64,000 nt of DNA from Vanessa cardui (lineage: Eukaryota > Arthropoda > Insecta > Lepidoptera > Nymphalidae). The translations under genes were made by a program, and so were the position numbers. Location: positions 1,787,001 through 1,851,000 of the forward strand of contig NC_061152.1 in NCBI RefSeq assembly GCF_905220365.1, read 5' to 3'. The first letter of the stretch is position 1, and each line of letters opens with the position of its first letter. The notes beneath the pieces were generated by a model that was not told the origin of the DNA, did no database searches, and was given only the letters and a program-made list of their open reading frames with translations. Positions 1-12,200 of the stretch are shown here, piece by piece.

Positions 1-41
1 GCTCTTCCCGCAGAGCGCGCACACGAGGGGGCGGTACTCAC

Positions 42-242
42 GAACATGTGTCGCTGGCGGTTGCTGTGCGTGCTGAAGCTCTTCCCGCAGAGCGCGCACA
101 CGAAGGCGGCGCGGCGCGGCGCGTGCACGCGTCGGTGCGCCACGAGCCGCTGGCGCATGCGGAACGCCTTCCCGCAGGCCTCGCACGCGAACGGCCGCTC
201 GCCCGTGTGCACCCAGCGGTGGTCCTTCAGCAGCGCGTAGCT
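42..242 (-). CDS. ZnF-A exon 9
   Basis: Residues 474-540. The acceptor follows a 12-C tract and the donor is GTGAGT. The first residues close the finger begun by CEVC in exon 8. A full finger (CEAC...HRRVH) follows, then CALCGKSF...H, whose last His should lie in the next exon beyond the window, as in the HYR/VH split of ZnF-E. Confidence 0.9.
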
Positions 243-3200
243 CTGGGGGGGGGGGGAGATTACGAACAGCGTTAGATAACAATCTATCTAATGAGATTGT
301 AAGCTATCGAAATATTGTGAACCGTGAAATATAATTGCAATTTAGATTATTATCTATCTCGAGCAATTGTAAACTGTCAGTAGATTGTGAACAATTTACA
401 ATAAAACACATACAATTTCGATTATGTTATGTCGGGATTGACTGCTCTTATAATCAGACCGGCCAATCGGGAAGAGCTTTAGACAGTTGACAATTTGACG
501 CGGGACTGTAATCCAACAGTTTCGCATCGATAGATTACAATATAGCGATAAATAATGCGTTAAATTGCCATCCTATCTCACGGTTCACAATATTTCGACA
601 GATTACAATCTCACGAGATAGATTGTTATCTAACGGTCTTTTACGGTGACATATATATTTTCTAATGTATTTCTACGTACTTGGAACATCCTCCCGCAGA
701 CCTCGCACATGCAAGGCGACTTCATCGAGGGGTACTTCGTCCGATTCTTGTCCGGATGCATCCGTCTGAAATGTCCGTGGTAAGCTCTCGAGTCTTCCAA
801 TTGGAGACCGCACTGGAAACATTGCAACCGATTAGACAAACATATCTAAACGTGTAATAAAATTGGAGTGTCTGTTTGTAATATTAAGATAACCGCTTTT
901 TACTGAATGCATATGTATAGACGGTACGTATGCCAAAAAAATATATTTTTCAAATTTCTGTCTGTCTGTTTGTTCGGGCTAATCTCTTGAACGGCTGTAC
1001 CGATTTTGACGGAAATTTCACTCGCAGATAGCTGATGTAATAGAAGTAAGTTAGGCTATAACAATAACTTTTTGGTCAATTCAAACGCGCATGTAATCGC
1101 GGGCAAAGCTAGTATAATGTACAATTGAAAATAAAAAAAAATCAGTCTAAACAACAAAATTATAAAATGTGTTGTTTTAGTATTAATACCATGAATGTAT
1201 ATGTACATATGCAGTTATTTCAATATTCAGACAGACACTCCAATTTTTTTATATGTATAGATTGATAGTAATATTTTCTAAGTACCTGTTCACAGGGTAT
1301 CGGGCCCTCAGCCTTCCTCATCTGACTCGGATACATCTTCTTCTTTTCGTCGTCGTCATCTCTCTCATCGATACTTCTCTTCTTTTCTCTTACGATACGA
1401 GATCTGCCTTTTCTCATCTTGTTTGATTCTTTCGAATCGCTGAAACGAACAAATAAGACTGTTTAATTATAAAAAAATATATTAGACGGTCACGTTCTTG
1501 TTTCACGGGCGACTGATGGAAATATGAACATTTGAGGAAATATGTATAAACATATGATGGTGTATCTGTCAGCGTGTGTTCCTTTGACTTCCAAGCAGGA
1601 TACATTAATTTAAATAATTGTATTTAATTAACATGACCTTTTTAACTTTGCCGTTTCGTAAATTCAAATCGTTTGTAAAAAATACATTGGTAGAAAAAGC
1701 ACATTATTCGATACAAGATTTTATAGATGACAAAAAAGCGTGGAGTTAATATCTGTTGACTTCCAAGCAGGATATATTAATTTAAATAATTGTATTTAAT
1801 TAACATGACGTTGTATTTTTTAAATGTTAAAAAAGAGTAACTACTGAGTTTCTTGCCGGTTCTTCTCGGTAGAATCTACTTTCCGAACCGGCGGTAGCTT
1901 CACTTAATTGTAAAATGACGATTCAAAAGTGCTTATAAAAGCCTACTTTAATAAAGTTTATTTTGATTTTGATTTTTTTGATTTTGTTGAGTGAGGCACT
2001 TGGTCTCTTGGTCTCGGGACAACGCCAGCTCCAGACGTGCGTACTTATTGAATCATTGATGTTATCCTTTAAGATGGCTATCCATGTAAATCTGCGACAT
2101 ACATATGTCGAGAGTATGAGTCGAGATGGCCCAGTGGTTAGAACGCGTGAATCTTAACCGATGATTGCGGGTTCAAACCCAGGCAAGCACCGCTGATTCA
2201 TGGGCTTAATTTGTCTTTATAATTAATCTCGTGCTCAGCGGTGAAGGAAAACATCGCGAGGAAACCTGCATGTGACAAATTTCATAGAAATTCTGCCACA
2301 TATGTATTCCACCAACCGGCATTGGAACAGCGTGGTGGAATATGTTCCAAACCTTCTCCTCAAAGGGAGAGGAGGCCTTTAGCCCAGCAGTGGGAATTTA
2401 CAGGCTGTTGTTGTTGTTGCATTATCTTTCGCTATATTTTAATCTACCAAGTTAGATTACAATCTGTCCCGCGTCAACTAACGAAAGCTCTTCTTGATTG
2501 GCCGGTCTTATTGTAAGAGCGACCAATCATATGTCACCGTTATTATACGGTAGTTTACAATCTATCGAAGTAAATTTCATTTAAATTATAAAAACTCTAG
2601 CCTAACCGAAATATTATGAACTATCGAAATTGTTTATATTTTAATTGCAAATTGAATAAACGTTCACAATCCATTGACACTTTACTATTACGCGAAATAG
2701 ATTATATTTTAACGGTATTTGCAATTTTACATGTGAAATAATATGGCGGATTCCGGATGGCGGGGAGACTAACGTCCAACCAATCATGCATTGCGTTCCA
2801 CGCCAGTTCACAATTCGACCGCTTCACATCGATAGATTACAATATAACGAAAAATAATGCGTTAAATTGCAATCATATCTCACGGTTCGAAATATTTCTC
2901 GTCAGATTGTAATTTAACGAGTTTTGTAGTCTTACAGTGACATTTATATGTCGCAGATTTACATGGATAGCCGTCTTAAAGGATCACTGTCGTCCGACAT
3001 GTTGAATAACATCGATAGATTACAATATAACAAAAATGTGTTAAATTGCAATCATATCTCACGGTTCGCAATATCTCGACAGTTTACAATCTCACGAGAT
3101 AGATTGTAATCTAACGAATTTAGTAATCTTACGGTGACATATACATATATTAACCTACCTCTTAAACCGCTCCATCTATTGATAAGAACTGCATTAAAAT

Positions 3201-6200
3201 GCGTCGTTTAGCTCAAAAGATCTAGGGCTTAGAGGCTTATTACTTGGTGGTAGGGCTTTGTGCCACTTACTCATCAGTTATTCTACCACCAAAAACTCAG
3301 TATTGTTGTGTTCCGGTCTGAAGTGTGAGTCAGTGTAACTACAGGCACAAGGGACATAACATCTTAGTTCCAAAGGTTAGTGGCGCATTGACGATGTAAG
3401 GAATAGTTAATATTTCTTACAGCGTCATTGTCTATGGGCGATGGTGACCACTTACCATACCATACCATAAAAAAACACTATGTTTTATGGGCATATCGAT
3501 CAGCACCTATCGCCGAGGGTACTCACGAGTCGCCGGTGTTGTGTCGCGCGGACACATGCAGGTGCCTCCGGTAGGCCTCCTGAGACACGAACCTCACGTT
3601 GCACAAATCGCAAAGAGGACCGTCTTCTGGTATCTGAAATATATCAATAGTAGTCGACCACGGGTTCGTTCAACAACAACAACAACAGCCTGTAAATTCC
3701 CACTGCTGGGCTAAGGCTTCCTCTACTTTTGAGGAGAAGGTTTTGGAACATATTCCACCACGCTGTTTCAAAGCGGGTTGGTGGAATACACATGTGGCAG
3801 AATTTCTATGAAACTTGTCACATGCAGGTTTCCTCACGATGTTTCCCTTCACCGCTGAGCACGAGATGAATTATAAAGACAAATTAAGCACATGAATCAG
3901 CGGTGCTTGAGTATGAACCCGCAATCATCGGTTAAGATGCACGCGTTCTAACCGCTGGGCCATCTCGACTCTTCGGCTTCTTACGGTGTTATGCAAAAAA
4001 TCTAGCCTATATCCTTTCTTAGAGTTTAAGTTTGCCTCCTTTGAGCAGATAGGCAACTATAGTACGACACAACTCAGATGTAACATCGGTAAAATTCGCA
4101 AAAACCGATCACATCCGAATTGAGTACGCCATCCCAAATTATCAACATTTATTTCTCATGCGAATATGATCTTTGCACAAACGTAATAGCTTGACGTATC
4201 ATATGACCTAATATATTCGTCAATTTGGCGCGTCGATTAACATGCACTTGCTTTCTCTGACGCGGGAATCTATAGCGACGAATAGCGTCGAATGGCGCGA
4301 TAGGGAGCTATTTCTGTTGGTTGTGTAAATCGGCAGTAATCGGTTTTAATTTCATTCCATTGCATTTTCCGATGCTACATCTAATTTGTGTCGTACTATA
4401 TTTATATATTTGCTCTTGTATGACGTCAAAGCAACGTATTCAAATTAATACTTTATGGTAGGGCAGCAAGTATTAATTTGTATCATGTTGGTTGGTATGG
4501 CATTGGAACAACGTGGTGGAATATATTCCAAACCCTCTCCTTAATGAGGTAGCCTTGGCGCAGGAATGGGAAATTTACAGGCTGTTTTGTTGTTGGTAGT
4601 CTGGGTAGGTATCAGCCACCCATCAAATATTCTATCCAAGCTGCAGTATTGTCGTGTTCCGGTTTGAAGGGTGAGTCAGTGTAACTATAGGCACAAGAGA
4701 CATACCATCTTAGTTCCCAAGGTTGGTGTCGCATTGATGTAAGGAATGGTTAATATTTCTAACAACGACAATGTGTATGGGCGCTGGTGACCACTTATGA
4801 TCAGGTAGGCCATGTGCTGGTCCACAAACCTATACCATAAAAAAATTATAATAATCGCGTCCTAAGGGTGCCTCCTGTGAGGTCGGACCTCGAATTAGGC
4901 CGCCCTTGTGAACTGGAGGGAGGAATAAAGTGTGCATTCATATTCTTAGAGGCTTCGACGAATCTAAGTGACCCTTGAGGGGGTAGACTACAATATATAT
5001 AGTATATTTTGCTCTTGTATGACGTCATAACAACCTATTAATATTATTAAGGTGTTCTGATAATCCCATCAAAAACATAAATGTAAAATGCAAGCTAAGT
5101 ACAATATTAAGATATAAGCATTGGTTGGCGACTCCAACGACAAGAGAAGCGAGATCTAAATGTGTGCCAAGTACAATGGCCAGTCCTGAATGTATTCATA
5201 ACTACATAAAACATCATTTATTTCCATAACTTAGGATAATATATTGTAGCCGAAGGACTGACTCGGCTAGTCCTCAAATACGAATTATTACTTGCGATGG
5301 ATAGTTTCCACAAATTTTCGAAATAATAAAATGAAAAATGACAAGTTCTATAGTCGCAAATAAATGAATTTGACATATTTATGTCAAATAGTTTTTGAGT
5401 TATGAGGGGGTAAAAAGTGGCTCCAAATGGTTCGTGTATTACACACGGTGTTGCTCGCCAGTACTGTTGCTAGTACTTGGCTTTGAAACATTGTCGCGTG
5501 TCTGGATATTGTGTAGGTTACCTGTCCGTCATCGAGACGATGTTTCAGCTTCTTGTGCAGTTCGATACCCTTCTCGCTGACGAAGGAGTAGCCGCACAGA
5601 GCGCACACAAAGTCCGAAGGGTGCTTTATCCGGATGTGACCCATGTACGTTGTGAATTTACTGGAAAAAAAATGTAATGTTGTCTTAAATTTTCGCGATT
5701 CTTACACATTTAAATAAAACTAGTTATTACGGATTTTAATCGCGTATATTAATTATTTTGGACATTCCGACGTTTCGAGCACTTTACAGCGTTCGTGGTC
5801 ACGGGTAGACTGTCTACCTATACTAGACTATCTAACTATAACTAGTTTTATTTAAATGAAAAAAAATGTCATAAATCTAATGTAGAGTAATTAAAAGTGG
5901 AGATGAATCTGTGTTGAAAATGTTTTTGGGGATAAGACTGGTACTAAATCACTACATAGTATAAAACAAAGTCGCTCACCGCTGTCTGTCCCTATGTATG
6001 CTTAGATCTTTGAAATTACGCAACGGATTTTGATGCGGTTTTTTTTTTATAAAGTGATTCGTGAGGAATATTTTTATAGATATCACCGTACAAACATCGT
6101 TAGATTAAAATCTATCTTGTGAAAATGTAAACTGTCGAAATATTGTGAACCGTGAATAGATAGATAGATAGCACGAGATAGTTTATAATCTATCTCGCGC

Positions 6201-9200
6201 AATTGTAAGCTGTCGATAGATTGTGAACGTTTGTTGTCGGACAACATACAATAAAACACGTACAATTTCTGTAGTTCCTAATATTTCGGTTGGGTTAGGT
6301 TAGTTTTTATAATTTAACTGAAATTTACTTCTATAGATTATAATCTACCGAAAAATAATGTGTTGCGGCTCACAATCTCTCGACAGTTCAAAATCTCGCG
6401 AGATACGTTATAATCTAACGGTATTTACAATTTCACTGTGTTATTTATAATACATGGAAAATATAGTATAGAAACGCTGATAATGTGATGTAAATAAAAA
6501 AAAAGCTGTAGTATATTTTCAACCGACTTCAAAAAGTAAGACACCAGCTCCAAATATAACAATAATAATAACTACATTATATAATCGTAAATTGACTTTT
6601 AAGTAGTCTAATATTTTTCATTTAATTTTACTTAGGAGGACTCTAAAAATATGTTGAATACGCAATTATTTTTATTACTTTTTAGTGAATTTTTATTTGT
6701 TTTAAAATAGTGTTTTGTTTGAAGTCGGTTTTTCGTTTTGTTAAAATTTTATTTATTGTATCAGTTATTGCATCCGTACATAGCCGGGGCAGTCGCTCGT
6801 CTAACGTAATCAACAACGCTTACAACTCACAGATGTAAACGAGCGTGCACGATCAAACACAAGATGAGTAACAAAAACAAATAACCACGAGGAAACTCAG
6901 CGACGCTTGCCCTATTCTTTGATCTCACTGGAAAATCGTCGTAAGTCTTTCCTCCACGTGGAAGTAGAGGGGGGGAGGTTCGTGTAACATCAGGTATAGT
7001 ACGACACAACTTAGATGTATCATCGGCTAAATTCGTAAAACCGATCACATCCGAATTGAGTACGCTATCCCAAATTATCAAAATTTATTTCTCATGTGAA
7101 TAGGATCTTTACACAAACGTAATAACTTGTAATATCGTATGACCTAATATATTCGTCAATTTGACGCGTCGATTTACATGCACTTGCTTTCTCTGACGCG
7201 TGAATCTATAGCGTCGAATAGCGTCGAATGTCGCGATAGGGAGCTGTTTCTATTGGTTGTGTAAATAGGCAGTAATCGGTTTTACTTTCATTCCATTGCA
7301 TTTTCTGATGCTACATCTAATTTGTGTCGTACTTACATCAGATTACACACTCTCGTCTTGAACTGAGGTTGACCGGTTTTGACAGGAATTGGTTTAGATA
7401 ATATTTATGTACTTACACGAATTCATCCTGACAGTGCGGACACTGATACTTAGTCCCCTTGTGCCATCTCTCGTGTAGTCTGGCTGTCTGCCTGTAAAAA
7501 ATAGTTAATCACTTTACATAAGGTAGGTATAATTTTATCTATACTAGTATTATAGAGGATTACTGTTTGTTTGTGATACCAATAAATCAGCAGGCAGGTC
7601 TGCGGATGACGGTAAATGACGGTAGGAGGGGAGGGGGGGTGTTATGTTCGTTTTGAAATTGACGTCATTCTTAATTATTTATTTATAGTTTATTGTTCAC
7701 GTACAAAAAGTTTACTTCTAAAAAGAAATTTCTTCCAGCACACCTAGTGAGACTGAAAATGTGAGAGGCGAAAACAACTCATAATAAACATACATAATGC
7801 AACATAGATGTGCACAAATATAGTAATAACTACAGATAAAATACTCGTAACAATAATATTACATATAATACTAGCTGCCCGCCCCGGCTTCGCCCTGAAA
7901 AAATCACAAATCAAATGACGTAATTTATGGACGGCCACTAAGGGGGTTAAAACGGTGATAATAAGCAGAGAGGTTCCTTATAGGGTATAGACCATCCTAA
8001 TACAGCTAAGCTTGGTGGTAGGGCTTTGTGCAAGCCCGTCTGGGTAGGTACCACCCACTCATCAGTTATTCTACCGCCAAATAACAGTACGCAGTATTGT
8101 TGTGTTCCGGTCTGAAGGCTGAGCCAGTGTAACTACAGGCACAAGGGACATAACATCTTAGTTCCCAAGGTTGGTGGCGCATTGACGATGTAAGGAATAG
8201 TTAATATTTCTTACAGCGTCATTGTCTATGGGTGATGGTGACCATTTTCATTCAGGTGGCCCATATGCTCGTCTACCAACCTAAACCATAAAAAAAAGCT
8301 AGGGCTCACCGGTGCGTGGTGACACTTGACTATTGGCAGATAGGTTCTTTATAGGGTACAGACCGTCCCAATAGAGTAAAACCCTTAAGGGGTAGCTAAG
8401 CTAGGGCTCACCGGTGCGTGGTGACACTTGACTATTGGCAGATAGGTTCCTTATAGGGTACAGACCGTCCCAATACAGTAAAACCCTTAAGGGGTAGCTA
8501 AGCTGGGGCTCACCGGTGCGTGGTGACACTTGACTATTGGCAGATAGGTTCCTTATAGGGTACAGACCGTCCCAATACAGTAAAACCCTTAAGGGGTAGC
8601 TAAGCTGGGGCTCACCGGTGCGTGGTGACACTTGACTATTGGCAGATAGGTTCCTTATAGGGTACAGACCGTCCCAATACAGTAAAACCCTTAAGGGGTA
8701 GCTAAGCTGGGGCTCACCGGTGCGTGGTGACACTTGACTATTGGCAGATAGGTTCCTTATAGGGTACAGACCGTCCCAATACAGTAAAACCCTTAAGGGG
8801 TAGCTAAGCTGGGGCTCACCGGTGCGTGGTGACACTTGACTATTGGCAGATAGGTTCCTTATAGGGTACAGACCGTCCCAATACAGTAAAACCCTTAAGG
8901 GGTAGCTAAGCTGGGGCTCACCGGTGCGTGGTGACACTTGACTATTGGCAGATAGGTTCCTTATAGGGTACAGACCGTCCCAATACAGTAAAACCCTTAA
9001 GGGGTAGCTAAGCTGGGGCTCACCGGTGCGTGGTGACACTTGACTATTGGCAGATAGGTTCCTTATAGGGTACAGACCGTCCCAATACAGTAAAACCCTT
9101 AAGGGGTAGCTAAGCTGGGGCTCACCGGTGCGTGGTGACGTACGGGCACTGGTTGCAGCTGAAGCGCTGCGTGTGGTGCGCCGTGACGTGCTTGCGCAGC

Positions 9201-12200
9201 GCGTGCGGCTGCTTGAAGTGCGTCTTGCAGATACCGCACGCGAACTCGCCGCATTGCTGCGCACACGCACACACATTCACGTTACATATACATACAAGTT
9301 ACACACATATACACGTTACACACATACACGTTACACAAATATACACGTTACACACACATACATACTAGTCGATGACTTCGCTTTTATTAGCCTTCATTTA
9401 AGACGGTTTAAGGATCTCCTCAAAGGGAGAGGAGGCCTTAACCCATCAGTGACTGTCCAATACGGGTTGGTGGAATACACATGTGGCGAAAACAAATATT
9501 ATTGTAGCCTAAACAACAGCCTGTAAATTCCCACTGCTGGGCTAAAGGCCTCCTCTCCCTTTGAGGAGAAGGTTTTGAAACATATTCCACCACGCTGTTC
9601 CAATGCGGGTTGGTGGATTACACATGTGGCAGAATTTCTGTAAAATTAGACACATGCAGGTTTCGTCAAGATGTTTTACTTCACCGAGCACGAGATGAAT
9701 TATAAACACAAATTAAGCATATGAATATTCAGTGATGCTTGCGTGTGAACCCACGCGGCCATCTCAGCTCTATCTATTAACAAATTTAATTCTATACTAT
9801 GCATCTAAGTTAACCTATAAAGCTATGATAGCCCAAAGGTTATAAGACGTGAATCTTAACCAAATATTCAGAGTTCGAACCCGGCGCGATCACCACTGAG
9901 TTAATTTTCCTAATTTGTATTCATAACTAGCTGTGCCCTCGACCTTGTACGCTTTTTAATTTAACAAAAAAATATATTTTATTGTAGCCTAAGTTACTCC
10001 CTATTATATCAGTTATCGGTTAGTGAAGTTCCGTCAAACTCGGTCCAGCCGTTCCAGAGATTGGCCGGAACAAACAGACAGACAGACAAAAATTGTAAAA
10101 AAATGTCATTTTAGTATATGTACCGTGTACACATATGCATTGAGTAAAATGGGCTATTTTAATATTACAAACAGACACTCCAATTTTATTATATGTATAG
10201 ATACATATTATACTCGGAAAATATATAGAATCTAGAACGTCTGTCCACCGACCTACATTGGAATGGCGTAGTCCCAGCAGTGGGACTTTAAAAGACTATT
10301 AATTTATAGGATAATGTTATCATAATTCTTACAAATGCCCGGAATTAAGGACAGGCCAATGTATCTTGGTTCACCAGTTAACAAAATTCCAACACTCAAG
10401 TGTAATTCCATCAATATCTACAACAAACATTTTTGATCCTTCGAGCCGGATTCGATTAAAAATAAAAAACAATATGACAACTCACATTCGTATGCCTCGT
10501 CATATGACCGTTGTATGCCGTCTCGTCTAGAAAACCTTTAAAACACTCGGTACACTTAAACATCGAATTCTTATAATTCGACGTTTCTTGTCTCTTATTT
10601 ATTTCCGCCACTTGCTCTTCGAACGTCAGATCAGTTATAGTGAAAAGAGTCTCATTGAGATCATCGTTCAGAAACGGTTTCCGTCGTCTATCTATCTTGG
10701 GTTCCGTCTTATCTTTTATCTTTTTCCTAACCTTCTTCTCTTTAGTTTTAATCTTTTTCACCTTCTTCCTTTGAACTTCGAGAGGCAAACTGTCGTCTGT
10801 TGAATAGTTTGGGATGAAATTTTCATCTTCATCACCGTTGATGATTTCATCCCCCGCTTCCGTGAAGACCTCGTTCGTGTATATTTCTTCATCCTTTTCG
10901 CTCTTAACGTCTAAACTCTCGACATCTGCCTCCTGTATGGGATTTTTGTCTGTCTGTTCGTCTTGTTGTTCCGAATACTCTATGTATAAGTCGCAGTGGT
11001 CAGGATCGAAGATTTTGTTAATCAAATCCGATGTTAATTTGTTATTTTCACGGTTTATCGTTTTTATATTATGTACGGTTAGCTGAAAATATATTATTAT
11101 CATAATTTTTATATGGTATAGGTTGGCGGACGAGCATATGGGCCACCTGATGGTAAGTGGTCACCAACACCCATAGACAATGACGCTGTAAGAAATATTA
11201 ACTATTCCTTACATCGTCAATGCGCCACCAACCTTGGGAACTAAGATGTTATGTCCCTTATGCCTGTAGTTACATTGGCTCACTCACCCTTCAAACCGGA
11301 ACACAACAATACTGAGTACTGTTATTTGGCGGTAGAATAACTGATGAGTGGGTGGTACCTACCCAGACGGGCTTGCACAAAGCCCTACCACCAAGTATAT
11401 TACATAATATTTTAGTGGTTATTTATACCTTAATTACACCAGCTGTCAAAATCCTGTCAAAATCAGTGCAGCGTTTGATGAGATAAGTCCGAACAAACAG
11501 ACAGATAAACATTGTAAAAAAATATATTTATTAAAAAGCTGTTATTTNNNNNNNNNNNNNNNNNNNNNNNNNNNNNNNNNNNNNNNNNNNNNNNNNNNNN
11601 NNNNNNNNNNNNNNNNNNNNNNNNNNNNNNNNNNNNNNNNNNNNNNNNNNNNNNNNNNNNNNNNNNNNNNNNNNNNNNNNNNNNNNNNNNNNNNNNNNNN
11701 NNNNNNNNNNNNNNNNNNNNNNNNNNNNNNNNNNNNNNNNNNNNNNNTACTGTTGTTTGGCGGTAGAATAACTGATGAGTGGATGGTACCTACCCAGGCG
11801 GGCTTGCACAAAGCCCTACCCTAAGTTCCAGATTTCTAAATTAGCTGCTATAGATAAAGCTGGAGCTGACATCCAATGGAAAATGAGAGCAAGATACTAT
11901 ACTATTATTTGGGCCTTTCCATATATTAAAAAAAAAATACTTACCATATTCTATTTTCGATCCAAGTTGCGAGACAATGGCGAACTTCAATGGGGAAGTG
12001 TTCCCCATACACAGCACGCACCTGTTACAAAATTAACATTATTTATAAACCATAAGATAGTACAGTACGACACAACTTAGATGTACCATCGGCAAAATTC
12101 TTAAAACCGATCACATCCGAATTGAGTACGCTATCCCAGATTATCAATATCTATTTCTCATGTGAATATGATCTTTACACAAACGCAATAAGTTGTTATA

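Noticed and set aside
2241..2516. Recurrent ORF starting MKEN(I/M)ARKPACDKFHRNS at many places
   Set aside because: It is the body of SINE-A read through; no gene.
8401..9276. 291-codon minus-strand ORF with 34-residue repeats
   Set aside because: Product of the 102-bp array, whose unit is a multiple of three. It is out of frame with ZnF-A, whose own frame stops at the donor (TGA in GTGAGC).
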